This document shows, piece by piece, positions 1 through 8,592 of a stretch of DNA of 40,411 bases. The stretch's first letter is position 1. Each line of letters opens with the position of its first letter. Where the stretch lies: positions 1 to 40,411 of the forward strand of contig NZ_AMPG01000011.1 in assembly GCF_000299415.1 (NCBI RefSeq), in the 5' to 3' direction. Source of the stretch: Candidatus Microthrix parvicella Bio17-1. GTDB lineage: Bacteria > Actinomycetota > Acidimicrobiia > Acidimicrobiales > Microtrichaceae. The position numbers and the translations under genes were made by a program. A model generated the notes under the pieces. It was not told the origin of the DNA. It made no database searches and saw only the letters and a program-made list of their open reading frames with translations.

Positions 1-75
1 GGGTGATTGTGGTGGGGGTGATTGTGGTGGGGGTGATTGTGGTGGGGGTGATTGTGGGTGGGGTGATTGTGGGTG
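1..75. repeat. 15-bp tandem repeat downstream of fusA
   Basis: Five back-to-back 15-bp units: three of gggtgattgtggtgg, then two of gggtgattgtgggtg. The array starts at or before the window edge, so its full length is unknown. It ends three bases before the fusA stop codon. Read in the fusA mRNA direction it is C/A-rich and poor in G. Read on the plus strand it carries regular G-runs. It may mark the 3' end of the str operon transcript. Confidence 0.95.
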
Positions 76-78
76 GGC

Positions 79-2175
79 TCAGCGCCCGGTGACACGAGCG
101 ACGATCTCGTCCTGCACGGTCTTCGGGGTGGGCTGATAGCTGGCGAAATGCATGGTGTAGTTGGCTCGCCCCTGGGTCTTCGACCGAAGGTCGGTGGAGT
201 ATCCAAACATCTCCGACAGCGGCACCTGGGCATCAATCACCTGATTGGCGCCGCGCTGTTCCATCTTGCCGACCTTGCCGCGACGGCTGTTGAGGTCGCC
301 GATGACATCGCCCATGTAATCGTCGGGTGTGACCACCTCGACATCCATGATCGGCTCGAGCAGCGTCGGCTTGGCCTTGCGCGCTGCCTCCTTGAACGCC
401 ATCGTGCCCGCAATCTTGAACGCCATCTCGGAGGAGTCAACGTCGTGATAGTCGCCGTCGGTCAACTCGACCTTGACGTCGACCATGGGGAACCCTGCAA
501 GCACACCGGACGTCAGGGCCTCTTGCACGCCGTGACCGACCGACGGGATGTACTCCTTGGGGATGCGCCCGCCCGTGATGTTGTCGTCGAAACTGAAACC
601 GCCGCCGGGACCCGTGGGGATCACGTTGATGACGATCTTGGCGTACTGGCCAGAGCCACCGGTCTGCTTCTTGTGCAGGTAGGTGTGCTTGATGACCTCC
701 TGGGTCAACGTCTCCCGGTAGGCCACCTGCGGCTTGCCCACCGTGGCGTCCACGTGGAACTCACGGAGCATGCGGTCGACGATGACCTCAAGGTGCAGTT
801 CGCCCATTCCGGCGATGATCGTCTCGGCCGTCTCCTCGTCAGTGCGCACCTGGAAGGTGGGATCCTCTTCCGCCAGCGAGACCAGCGCCTTGGACATCTT
901 GTCCTGGTCGGCCTTGGTCTTGGGCTCCACGGCGACGTGAATCACCGGGTCGGGGAACTCGAGTGACTCGAGTTGGATGAACGCTGACGGGTCGCACAGC
1001 GAGTCGCCGGTGCGGGTGTCCTTCAAACCGATGGCGGCCACGATGTCGCCTGCGCCCACCCAATCCTGCTCGATCTGCTCCTTGGCGTGCATCTCAAGGA
1101 GGCGACCCATGCGTTCCTTGTTGCCACTGCGCGTGTTCAGCACCTGGTCGCCCTTGGTGAGCTTGCCGGAGTACACCCGGAAGTAGGTCAGCTTGCCGAC
1201 GTGATCGGCGGTCATGATCTTGAACGCCAGTGCGCTGAAGGGCTCGTCCTCTTTCGGGGCGCGGCTGGTGGGCTCGCCCTTGCGGTCGGTGCCGTCCACC
1301 GGGGGCAGGTCCAGCGGGCTTGGCATGTAGAAGCACACCGCGTCGAGCAGCGGCTGCACACCCTTGTTCTTGAAGGCAGTGCCGTTGAGCACGGGCACGA
1401 CCCCGTGATGCAGGGTGGCATAGCGAAGGGCGGAGCGAATCTCCTCGGGGGTCAGCTCCTCCTCGTTGATGAACTTCTCCATCACCGTCTCGTCGGATTC
1501 CGACAAGACGTCGATCAGTTCCTGGCGGTACTCGTCGGCTTGCTCGACGAGGTTCTCGGGAATGTCGGTCACCGTCCAGGCGGCCCCAAGTTCTTCGCCG
1601 TCCCAGACCCAGGCCTTCATGGTGACCAGGTCGACGATGCCCGCGTACTCGGCCTCCGCACCGATGGGCAGCTGGATGACGGCCACCTTGGCGTTGAGGC
1701 GATCCTTGATTGATGCCAACGCGCCGAAGAAGTCAGCGCCGGTGCGGTCCATCTTGTTGATGAAGCACATGCGCGGCACGTGGTACTTGTCGGCCTGGCG
1801 CCACACGGTCTCGGTCTGGGGCTCCACCCCGGCGACCCCGTCGAACACTGCGACCGCGCCGTCGAGCACTCGCAACGAACGCTCCACCTCGACGGTGAAG
1901 TCGACGTGGCCAGGAGTATCGATGATCTGCACCCGATGCTCAACGCCGTTGACCGTGTCGGTCCAGTGCGCCGTCGTGGCCGCCGACGTGATGGTGATGC
2001 CGCGCTCCTGCTCCTGGACCATCCAGTCCATCGTGGCGGCGCCGTCGTGCACTTCACCGATCTTGTAGCTCTTGCCGGTGTAGAAGAGGATCCGCTCGGT
2101 TGTGGTGGTCTTGCCGGCATCGATGTGGGCCATGATGCCGATGTTGCGGGTTCGTTCGAGGGGAAGGTTCGACAT
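79..2175 (-). CDS. fusA: Translation elongation factor G
   Basis: 698 aa, the usual length for bacterial EF-G, the cytoplasmic GTPase that drives ribosomal translocation. The N-terminal G domain has the P-loop [14 protein letters not shown] (about residues 16-29), the switch region [19 protein letters not shown] and [10 protein letters not shown]. Later come the domain II-V signatures, including GMGELHLEV and the C-terminal [14 protein letters not shown]. It starts at ATG with the typical [22 protein letters not shown] opening region. It is the third gene of the str operon, 119 nt after rpsG. No tuf gene is visible because the window ends just downstream. No broken or missing key residue was seen. 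Confidence 0.98.
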   Translation of the reverse strand: MSNLPLERTRNIGIMAHIDAGKTTTTERILFYTGKSYKIGEVHDGAATMDWMVQEQERGITITSAATTAHWTDTVNGVEHRVQIIDTPGHVDFTVEVERSLRVLDGAVAVFDGVAGVEPQTETVWRQADKYHVPRMCFINKMDRTGADFFGALASIKDRLNAKVAVIQLPIGAEAEYAGIVDLVTMKAWVWDGEELGAAWTVTDIPENLVEQADEYRQELIDVLSESDETVMEKFINEEELTPEEIRSALRYATLHHGVVPVLNGTAFKNKGVQPLLDAVCFYMPSPLDLPPVDGTDRKGEPTSRAPKEDEPFSALAFKIMTADHVGKLTYFRVYSGKLTKGDQVLNTRSGNKERMGRLLEMHAKEQIEQDWVGAGDIVAAIGLKDTRTGDSLCDPSAFIQLESLEFPDPVIHVAVEPKTKADQDKMSKALVSLAEEDPTFQVRTDEETAETIIAGMGELHLEVIVDRMLREFHVDATVGKPQVAYRETLTQEVIKHTYLHKKQTGGSGQYAKIVINVIPTGPGGGFSFDDNITGGRIPKEYIPSVGHGVQEALTSGVLAGFPMVDVKVELTDGDYHDVDSSEMAFKIAGTMAFKEAARKAKPTLLEPIMDVEVVTPDDYMGDVIGDLNSRRGKVGKMEQRGANQVIDAQVPLSEMFGYSTDLRSKTQGRANYTMHFASYQPTPKTVQDEIVARVTGR

Positions 2176-2235
2176 GATCTCACTCGGTTCGTGCGTCGAC
2201 GTGTGGGGAAGGTAGGGAGCGGGGAGAGACGGCGA

Positions 2236-2257
2236 GGCCCGGGCAGGTGCCCGAGCC
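2236..2257 (-). other. Hairpin in the rpsG-fusA spacer
   Basis: In the 119-nt spacer between rpsG and fusA, a 9-position stem (ggcccgggc against gcccgagcc, one mismatch) closes a 4-nt loop. There is no T-run, so it does not look like a full intrinsic terminator. It could be an RNA-processing, stabilising or attenuating element that sets the ratio of EF-G to S7. The function is inference; the hairpin is visible in the sequence. Confidence 0.5.
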
Positions 2258-2294
2258 GCCGACGAAGTGGTTGCTGTAACCGGCCGGAAAGGGC

Positions 2295-2765
2295 CTACCA
2301 GCGGTAGTGGGCGAAGGCCTTGTTGGACTCGGCCATCTTGTGCAGGTCGTCGCGGCGCTTCACCGACGCCCCGATGCCGTTGGATGCATCCAGCAGTTCA
2401 TTGGCCAGGCGATCGGCCATCGAGCGCTCACGTCGCTGACGGGCGTAACCCACCAGCCAACGAATGGCCAACGTGTTTGACCGACGGGGGCTGACCTCGA
2501 CCGGCACCTGATAGGTGGCACCACCGACACGGCGGCTGCGAACCTCGAGCGCCGGCTTTACGTTTTCAATCGCCCGCTTCAGCGTTGCGATGGGCTCGGC
2601 GCCGGTGCGCTCCTCGATCAAGGTGAGTGCGTCGTACACGACCCGCTCGGCCAAGGAACGCTTGCCCTGGCGAAGCACCTTGTTGACGAACTGGGTGACG
2701 AGCACCGAATCGTAAATTGGATCTGGGGACAGTTCGCGGCGAGTGGCCGGACCCTTGCGAGGCAT
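2295..2765 (-). CDS. rpsG: 30S ribosomal protein S7
   Basis: 156 aa, the standard S7 length. S7 binds the 3' major domain of 16S rRNA and nucleates assembly of the 30S head. The sequence opens [20 protein letters not shown] and shows the family features [29 protein letters not shown], the RR..LAIRWLV stretch and the ending NKAFAHYRW. The reading frame stays open further upstream, but the ATG at 2765 gives the canonical N-terminus, and the upstream part would overlap rpsL. It lies one base after the rpsL stop codon, so the two are probably translationally coupled. Confidence 0.98.
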   Translation of the reverse strand: MPRKGPATRRELSPDPIYDSVLVTQFVNKVLRQGKRSLAERVVYDALTLIEERTGAEPIATLKRAIENVKPALEVRSRRVGGATYQVPVEVSPRRSNTLAIRWLVGYARQRRERSMADRLANELLDASNGIGASVKRRDDLHKMAESNKAFAHYRW

Positions 2766-2766
2766 C

Positions 2767-3138
2767 TCAGCTCTCCTTCTTGGCGCCGTAGCGGCTTCGG
2801 GCCTGGCGGCGATCGCGCACGCCGGCGGTGTCCAGGGTGCCTCGGATGATCTTGTAGCGAACGCCGGGCAGGTCGCGGACCCGTCCACCTCGCACCAGAA
2901 CGATGCTGTGCTCCTGAAGGTTGTGACCCTCACCCGGGATGTAGGCGGTGACCTCCATGCCGGACGACAAGCGGACGCGAGCCACCTTACGCAGGGCGGA
3001 GTTCGGCTTCTTCGGGGTGACCGTGTACACGCGGGTGCAGACGCCGCGGCGCTGTGGTGCGCCCTTCAGCGCAGGAGTGGAGTTCTTGTTGCGCTTGGAG
3101 GTACGGCCATTTCGGACCAACTGTTGAATGGTGGGCAC
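2767..3138 (-). CDS. rpsL: 30S ribosomal protein S12 (Arg at position 88)
   Basis: 123 aa. S12 sits at the decoding centre and controls reading accuracy. The chosen start is GTG at 3138, giving (M)[14 protein letters not shown], with an AGAGG ribosome-binding site upstream; the open frame further upstream has no S12 homology. The conserved loops are [17 protein letters not shown] (Lys43 present) and [10 protein letters not shown]. The second streptomycin-determining loop reads [12 protein letters not shown], so residue 88 is Arg (codon CGC at 2875-2877) where E. coli and M. tuberculosis have Lys. K88R is a known streptomycin-resistance substitution. First gene of the str operon. Confidence 0.98.
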   Translation of the reverse strand: MPTIQQLVRNGRTSKRNKNSTPALKGAPQRRGVCTRVYTVTPKKPNSALRKVARVRLSSGMEVTAYIPGEGHNLQEHSIVLVRGGRVRDLPGVRYKIIRGTLDTAGVRDRRQARSRYGAKKES

Positions 3139-3309
3139 TGAGGACCTCTTCTGGGTTTCTGGGTCGATGGAGATGGGGGCGACTGTTCGCACGAGGCGGC
3201 AGTTCGGGAGCGGGTGGGCTACGGCAGTCCGCCCCTCACGGGACGCACCGATCAAGGAGCAGTCGGCCCAAAGGGACCGAGCACGCAACGGCACGCAGAA
3301 CAGCGGACA

Positions 3310-3339
3310 ACTCTAACGGGGAGCGACTCGCATGGGCAA
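3310..3339 (-). promoter_or_regulatory. Possible str operon promoter
   Basis: On the minus strand, TTGCCC (3334-3339) and TAGAGT (3310-3315) are separated by 18 bp, about 170 bp upstream of rpsL. Each matches the sigma-70-type consensus at four of six positions. The 3139-3452 spacer holds no other gene, only this candidate and the tetR terminator. The leader between promoter and rpsL would be long enough for regulation, but no specific element was recognised in it. Confidence 0.3.
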
Positions 3340-3347
3340 AGTACCGG

Positions 3348-3387
3348 CCGGGACAACAAGGGGACCCGCTCACAAAAGCCGGGCCCC
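3348..3387 (-). terminator. Likely terminator of the tetR gene
   Basis: On the minus strand, ggggcccg and cgggtcccc form an 8-bp stem with one bulged T around an 11-nt loop, followed by ttgttgt. It lies about 65 nt downstream of the tetR stop codon and would separate tetR transcription from the str operon. The T-tract is interrupted, so strength is uncertain. Confidence 0.5.
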
Positions 3388-3452
3388 CTGTGCTGTCTTC
3401 TGGAGGCGAAACCCGCCCTCGGGCGTGCCACCGCCCGATTGACGGCGCCGAG

Positions 3453-4193
3453 TTAGGCCAGCGCCGGGGCCGCCAACTTGGATTTATCGGCCGCTGCCGC
3501 CGCCTTGGCAGCACTGCGGGTGAGCCGCTTGGCGTCGCCACCCCACGCCGAGAGAAGGTCGACCATCAGCGAGCGGGTAAACCCGTCGAGATCCTTGACC
3601 GTGCCCTCGGGCAGGTTGTTGAACAAGGATGCACCGTTCAACGTGGCAGCAAACTTCGAGGCCCGCTGCGCCTTGTTGGCCTTGTCGAGCACGCCGGCGT
3701 CGACAGCCTCACTGAGCCGCTCATCGATGATCTTCATCCACGAGTCGGCGGCCTCCAACACGGTGGCCTGATCCTCAGCCATGATCGAACGACCGCCATC
3801 GGTCAGCAACAACTGCTGGAGAAAGAAGTCGTCCCGAAGTGCCTTGGGCACCCGAACGGCAAATTCAACCAGCAGCGTCAGTCCAGCCTCGGCCTTTCCC
3901 TTGGCGTCGAGACGGCCCATCTCGGCCTGCCAGCGGGGGGCGGCATCGTTGAAGGTGGTGGTCAAACGACCGATGGCCAAAACCTGCAACTCGGCCACCA
4001 GGGCCGACTTGGACGCGAAGTACGTATACGCCGTGCCAACCGCTGCGCCCATCTCACGGGCCAGCGCCTGCATGGTGAGCGCTTCCAACCCCCCGTTCAA
4101 GACGATGCGGATGGCGGTGTCGATGTACTCCTGGCGCTTGCGTACCCGGTTTGCTGCACGTCCGGTGGTGGGCGCCTCGGTTGCCTGAGTCAT
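3453..4193 (-). CDS. TetR family transcriptional regulator
   Basis: 246 aa. The N-terminal DNA-binding domain shows the TetR helix-turn-helix: ALTMQALAREMGAAVGTAYT followed by YFASKSALVAEL (about residues 35-66). The rest is an all-helical ligand and dimerisation domain ending in an Ala/Lys-rich tail. The ATG at 4193 is preferred over upstream in-frame codons because a GGGGAG ribosome-binding site sits 8 nt before it. It is divergent from the glycosyltransferase cluster across a 432-bp spacer, so it could control that cluster or itself. Ligand and targets are unknown. Confidence 0.9.
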   Translation of the reverse strand: MTQATEAPTTGRAANRVRKRQEYIDTAIRIVLNGGLEALTMQALAREMGAAVGTAYTYFASKSALVAELQVLAIGRLTTTFNDAAPRWQAEMGRLDAKGKAEAGLTLLVEFAVRVPKALRDDFFLQQLLLTDGGRSIMAEDQATVLEAADSWMKIIDERLSEAVDAGVLDKANKAQRASKFAATLNGASLFNNLPEGTVKDLDGFTRSLMVDLLSAWGGDAKRLTRSAAKAAAAADKSKLAAPALA

Positions 4194-4625
4194 GGTTGAA
4201 CTCCCCTGAATTGTTGTTGTGATGTGTTTTGGAGTGGGTGAGGTGCCCGGGACGACCGGAGTGGTCGATTGGGAAGGCTGTGGCCCGTAGGATTCAGACT
4301 GCATGAATGCACTGAAACGCTTCCGTCATCAAGCCACCACCGGGAAGTCCGGGTGGGCTGGCGCCCTTCGAGGACTTCGTCGAGCGGCGGCACGAATCGA
4401 GGCACGACACCAGGCAGGCTCCATTGAGGCCTACTTGGACCACACGGTACGGGAGTGCGTTGGATTTGCCACGGCACCGAAAGAGATATCCCATCTTCAA
4501 TCAGCACGCATCGCTCCTCGGTCACTCTCGGCTGACGCCCGACCCGCCGGTCAATCACCCGTCGATCAGTGTAAGTCCCCCACCACTCAATTGTCCACCA
4601 TGTTCAATCAATTGAAGCCAGACGA
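4194..4625. other. Intergenic region between tetR and the glycan cluster
   Basis: 432 bp without a convincing gene. One plus-strand frame (4303-4641) is open for 112 codons but has no ribosome-binding site, no recognisable domain and an unconvincing composition. The region is long enough to hold divergent promoters. The only clear structure is the pair of CAATTG sites near its right end. Confidence 0.6.
4588..4616. promoter_or_regulatory. Paired CAATTG sites and palindrome upstream of the glycan cluster
   Basis: CAATTG occurs at 4588-4593 and again at 4609-4614, exactly 21 bp apart, which is two helical turns. The second copy lies in the palindrome TTCAAT-ca-ATTGAA (4603-4616), ending 9 nt before the ATG of the first glycosyltransferase. 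The AT-rich symmetry stands out in a GC-rich region and suggests an operator. Binding by the divergent TetR protein is a guess. Confidence 0.35.
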
Positions 4626-7172
4626 ATGGCCTCGTTCATGAGCAAGATTGCCTTGGTGGCCCCCAGCCCTGTTCCATTTCGCGAGGGAGGGGCCGAGCGA
4701 CTCTGGAACGGCTTGACGGCAGAACTTCGCCGACAGGGGGTGTCCGTCGAACTTTTGAAGGCGCCGATCAGGGAGCGAACGCTCACCCAATTGTTGAAGG
4801 GTTATGCAGCCTTTGCCGAATGGGATCTCTCACACTTCGATCAGGTCGTCACCGGCAAGTACCCGGCGTGGGCGATCGATCATCCCAACCATCGGGTCTG
4901 GATGCTGCACCCGCTCCGTGGGCTGTACGACCGCTATCCGGCCGGGCTACCGGACCGGCTCCCCAGACCCCTGGACCCGGACCTGCAGGCGGCGCTTGAA
5001 CTGCCCGGACGGTTGAGCAACGGTGCGGCCGCAGGACCGATCATCGACGAGGCCACCAACCTCATCGGGCGCGCCGCCGAACGACTCGGGGCCGAACACC
5101 CCGACCTGGCAATCCCATCACCGTTGGCACGGATGCTGGTGCAACGTCTCGATCACGGGCTGCTCGCAGCCACGAGGGTTCGCTCACACGCCGCCATCTC
5201 AGAAGCTGTGGCCCAGCGCCCGAACTGGTTTCCAGCCGGGGTGACGCCGCAGGTGGTTCACCCCCCGCTGGACACCCGGTGGGCGAAAACGCTCAGCACG
5301 GTCGCCCTGCCCGAGCGACGAACGTCCGATCCGTTGAAGGTGCTCAGCGTCGGCCGCCTGGAGCAGGCCAAACGACACGATCTAACCATCGGAGCCATAC
5401 GGGCCATGAAGCGGCCCGCGCAGTTGCGGGTGGTGGGCTCAGGCCCGGACGCCGACCGACTTTCCGAGCTGTGCGACGGCGACGACCGCTGCGAGCTGAC
5501 CGGAGCCGCGACCGACGAGGAACTGGTCGACGCCTACCGCTGGGCCGATGTGGTGTGCTTTACCGCCGACCGCGAGGACTACGGCCTGGTGGCGTTGGAG
5601 GCGCTCACCGCAGGTCGGGGGTTGGTGGCAACCAGCGACGCCGGGGGCGCGCTGGAACTGTTGACCACATCATCTTCGGGTACAGCAATGGGGACCGGAT
5701 CGTTGACCAAGCCGCCCAACGGCGTCGTCGTACCGCCTACGGCAAAGGACCTGGCCGAGGCACTCGATGTGGTCGCCGCCACCGACGGCGCGGCCCGATC
5801 CCTGGGCGAGTCGGCGCGACACGGCGCAGCAAAGCTGAGCTGGGAAACCGCAGTGCGCGCCCTCCTCGACCCCCCGCAGCCGCCAGGACGCCGGGACCGG
5901 AGCCAACCGTTGGTCGTGGCCCTCAGCTCCTACCCGGTGTGGCCCCACCGTCAAGGAGGGGAACTGCGGGCATTCCACCTGTTGTCCGGCGTGGCGGAGG
6001 CCGGCGCCCGGGTGAAGGTGCTGTCGCTGACCACCGACCCGGACCTCGCCGGGACTCGACGGGTGACGCCCGGGATGGACGAGGAGACGGTGCTGATCTC
6101 CCCTCGCCAGAGCGCTGCGGAACATCGCATGCGACTGGTGTCCACGACCCACGCCATCACCGACGTTGCCGCCTCACTGCTGTGGTCCGCCACGCCGGCA
6201 TTTGCCGAGGCCGCAGGCCGCGACCTCCCCAACGCATCCCTGGCGGTGCTGGTACAGCCCTATCTGGCCACTGCGTTGTCAGCCCTCGCTCCCGAGGGAC
6301 TACCGGTGATCTATGACGCCCACAACCACGAATCCACGCTCAAGGGCGCCCTGTTGGGCGCTACCCGAGGAGGCCGGTGGCTCGCACGTGCCGCCGCCGA
6401 GACCGAACGGGTGGCCGTGGCCCTTGCCTCGGAGATCCTGACGACCACCTCGGAGGATGCCGAGCTGTTTGTCAGCCTCGATGGCGTGGAGCCCGACCGG
6501 CTCACGCTGATTGAGAATGGCGCAACGGTCGCGGGGACCCCTTTCGCCGAGGGTGCGGAACGGGAGGCCAACCGCATCCGCCTGCTCGCCAAACTGGGTC
6601 TGGGAGACCGAAAGCGGCTGGCGGTCTTCGTCGGGTCGGGCCACCCCCCCAACGTGGCCGCCGCCCGGCACATCATCGACGCTGTCAGGCATCGAGACGA
6701 TCTGGCGGTGGCCCTGATCGGCCGTCATTCCGACATGCTCAGTGGGCGGCTACCCAGGCACGTTGCCACCCTGGGGCGCGTCGATGACGACCAACTGGCC
6801 GAATTTCTGGCGGGGGCGGACGTGGCGCTCAACCCGATCGACGAAGGATCGGGCTCGAACCTGAAACTCGTCGACTACTTCGCCGCCGGGGTCCCGGTGA
6901 TCTCCTCCACTGTGGGGGCCCGCGGCATCGAGGATCCCCGCCGTTTCGTCCTGCTGGCACCAACCGATGGGCTGGGTGAGGCGCTCGACGCCATCGCGGT
7001 TGATCCACGGGTCACCCAACGCGCTCGAGCGGCACGCGCCTACGCCGAATCGCACTTGGACTGGGGGCTCCTTGGCCGACGCGCCGCCGAAGTGGCGCTC
7101 GCTCTGGCCCGGACAGCGAGCACCGGGCCAGGCGCTCCCACTGCCGACCGCGCGGCTGAGGCCCAACGATGA
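4626..7172 (+). CDS. Two-domain family 4 glycosyltransferase
   Basis: 848 aa, about twice the usual GT4 size. Residues 1 to about 415 form one GT-B/GT4 module with a Gly-rich N-terminal loop (PFREGGAERLWNGL), VLSVGRLEQAKRHD and the acceptor/donor motif E317-x7-E325 in DREDYGLVALEAL. A proline/arginine linker leads to a second module from about residue 430, with HRQGGELRAF, VFVGSGHPPNVAAARHIID and SGSNLKLVDYFAAGVPVISS. Such enzymes transfer sugars from nucleotide or polyprenyl donors in the cytoplasm; the sugars here cannot be told. The ATG at 4626 is used, but ATG 4638 is also possible because neither has a strong ribosome-binding site. It overlaps the next gene by 4 nt (ATGA). Confidence 0.88.
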   Translation: MASFMSKIALVAPSPVPFREGGAERLWNGLTAELRRQGVSVELLKAPIRERTLTQLLKGYAAFAEWDLSHFDQVVTGKYPAWAIDHPNHRVWMLHPLRGLYDRYPAGLPDRLPRPLDPDLQAALELPGRLSNGAAAGPIIDEATNLIGRAAERLGAEHPDLAIPSPLARMLVQRLDHGLLAATRVRSHAAISEAVAQRPNWFPAGVTPQVVHPPLDTRWAKTLSTVALPERRTSDPLKVLSVGRLEQAKRHDLTIGAIRAMKRPAQLRVVGSGPDADRLSELCDGDDRCELTGAATDEELVDAYRWADVVCFTADREDYGLVALEALTAGRGLVATSDAGGALELLTTSSSGTAMGTGSLTKPPNGVVVPPTAKDLAEALDVVAATDGAARSLGESARHGAAKLSWETAVRALLDPPQPPGRRDRSQPLVVALSSYPVWPHRQGGELRAFHLLSGVAEAGARVKVLSLTTDPDLAGTRRVTPGMDEETVLISPRQSAAEHRMRLVSTTHAITDVAASLLWSATPAFAEAAGRDLPNASLAVLVQPYLATALSALAPEGLPVIYDAHNHESTLKGALLGATRGGRWLARAAAETERVAVALASEILTTTSEDAELFVSLDGVEPDRLTLIENGATVAGTPFAEGAEREANRIRLLAKLGLGDRKRLAVFVGSGHPPNVAAARHIIDAVRHRDDLAVALIGRHSDMLSGRLPRHVATLGRVDDDQLAEFLAGADVALNPIDEGSGSNLKLVDYFAAGVPVISSTVGARGIEDPRRFVLLAPTDGLGEALDAIAVDPRVTQRARAARAYAESHLDWGLLGRRAAEVALALARTASTGPGAPTADRAAEAQR

Positions 7173-8473
7173 GGCCCATCGTGTGGGCCGACGTCACCAA
7201 CACCGTGCAGGGAACCGGCACCACCGGAGTGCAGCGGGCCGCCAAAAACCTGCTTGCCCCACTGGCCGCAGGCGACGAGCGCCTCGAACTACGCCTTGTT
7301 CGCTGGTGCGAACCGTGCGGCGCCTTCCTACAGCTCAACGCCGCCGAACAGGAGCGATTTGCCGCTGCGGCCCCGCCGCCCACGCGCAGGGTCGACCGGC
7401 TGCCGCAGCGGGTGCGGCCGGCGGCCAGACGGGCGGCGGACCATCCTGCCATTCGACGACTCAACGCGGCCGCTCAGGCCAAACGTCAGGGCGAGCACCC
7501 CTACGCCGAGCATCGTGACCGTTCGACACAGATCGATTCCGGCACCTTTCTGGACCTTGACGCCGCCTGGCACAACCCGCTGATTCGCACCGATCTGCTC
7601 CCCGACCTCATCGACCGCGGCGTCCGCACGGCCACCCTGTTTCACGACCTGTTCCCGATTGAACACCCGGATTGGTCCGACCGGGGCACCCGGGCGCTGT
7701 TTCCGCCATGGGCCGACGCGCATCTGCGCTCGGACCAGCTCATCGTGGGGAATTCGGACTGGACGCTCCGACGCGCCCTCGACCGTCGTCGTTCGCTGGG
7801 CGTGACCGACCCTGAGGTGGCAGGCGTGGTGCACCTCAGCGGCGAATGGCAAGCCGTAGAGGTGGCGTCCCCAGGGGCGGCCTCCCCCGCGGCAGCCTCA
7901 CCATCGCGCCTCCCACCCGAGCTGGAGGGGCTGCCGTTGGACGGCTACGTGATCTGCGTCGCCACCCTGGAACCCCGCAAGAACCATGCCCTGCTGTTGG
8001 ACGCCTTCGACCGCTGGTCAACGCGCTCCCCCGGGTTGGGTCTGGTGTTGGTGGGTCGGATCGGGTGGAACACCGGCACACTCGTCAAACGCATCGAGAC
8101 CCACCCATTGCTCAATCGGCAACTGTTCTGGTTTGCCCACTCCGACGATCCCGCCATGCGAAACATGCTGCGACTGGCCACTGTGGCAGCCATGCCCAGC
8201 CACACGGAGGGCTTTGGCCTGCCGGTGCTTGAAGCTCTGGCGCTCGGCACCCCCGTGGTCACCACCAACGGCGGAGCACTGGCGGAGGTGGGCGATGACG
8301 CCCCCCTCCGATTGCCCGGCGACGACCCCGCCACCTGGGCGGAGGCGCTGGTTCGCCATCTCGACGATCCTCACTATCTGGCTCGACGACGGGAGGAGGC
8401 CCGCGCGGCAGCGCTCACGCTGCCAACCTGGGAGGATGCCCGCGACGAACTGGCCGACCTCCTCACCCGGTAA
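7169..8473 (+). CDS. Family 4 glycosyltransferase
   Basis: 434 aa. The C-terminal half has clear GT4 signatures: ICVATLEPRKNHALLLDAF, LVLVGRIGWNTG and SHTEGFGLPVLEALALGTP with the E-x7-E pair, then the loop GGALAEVGDDA. The N-terminal acceptor half contains VTNTVQGTGTTGVQRAAKNL and TLFHDLFPIEHPDW, a pattern I associate with WbaZ-like mannosyl- or rhamnosyltransferases of O-antigen and capsule loci. The start overlaps the stop of the preceding gene (ATGA), so the two are coupled. A Pro/Ala-rich insertion near residue 235 is a local oddity. A role in building a surface polysaccharide is inferred from the neighbours. Confidence 0.88.
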   Translation: MRPIVWADVTNTVQGTGTTGVQRAAKNLLAPLAAGDERLELRLVRWCEPCGAFLQLNAAEQERFAAAAPPPTRRVDRLPQRVRPAARRAADHPAIRRLNAAAQAKRQGEHPYAEHRDRSTQIDSGTFLDLDAAWHNPLIRTDLLPDLIDRGVRTATLFHDLFPIEHPDWSDRGTRALFPPWADAHLRSDQLIVGNSDWTLRRALDRRRSLGVTDPEVAGVVHLSGEWQAVEVASPGAASPAAASPSRLPPELEGLPLDGYVICVATLEPRKNHALLLDAFDRWSTRSPGLGLVLVGRIGWNTGTLVKRIETHPLLNRQLFWFAHSDDPAMRNMLRLATVAAMPSHTEGFGLPVLEALALGTPVVTTNGGALAEVGDDAPLRLPGDDPATWAEALVRHLDDPHYLARRREEARAAALTLPTWEDARDELADLLTR

Positions 8474-8592
8474 CATCGCCGTCCCCACCCGGCTGGTTCA
8501 CCTCCATTCCCTCTCATTCACAAGCGAGGTTGGTTTGTACGCGTTTCTCGGCACGACCTCGATGACTCCAACCTCCGAAAAGCCGTCCTGAC

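Noticed and set aside
67-1713. Long open frames on the plus strand opposite fusA
   Set aside because: They mirror the codon pattern of fusA on the other strand, have no domain or ribosome-binding site, and are typical high-GC shadows.
4303-4641. 112-codon open frame in the spacer before the glycan cluster
   Set aside because: No ribosome-binding site or recognisable motif, and it overlaps the start of the first glycosyltransferase.
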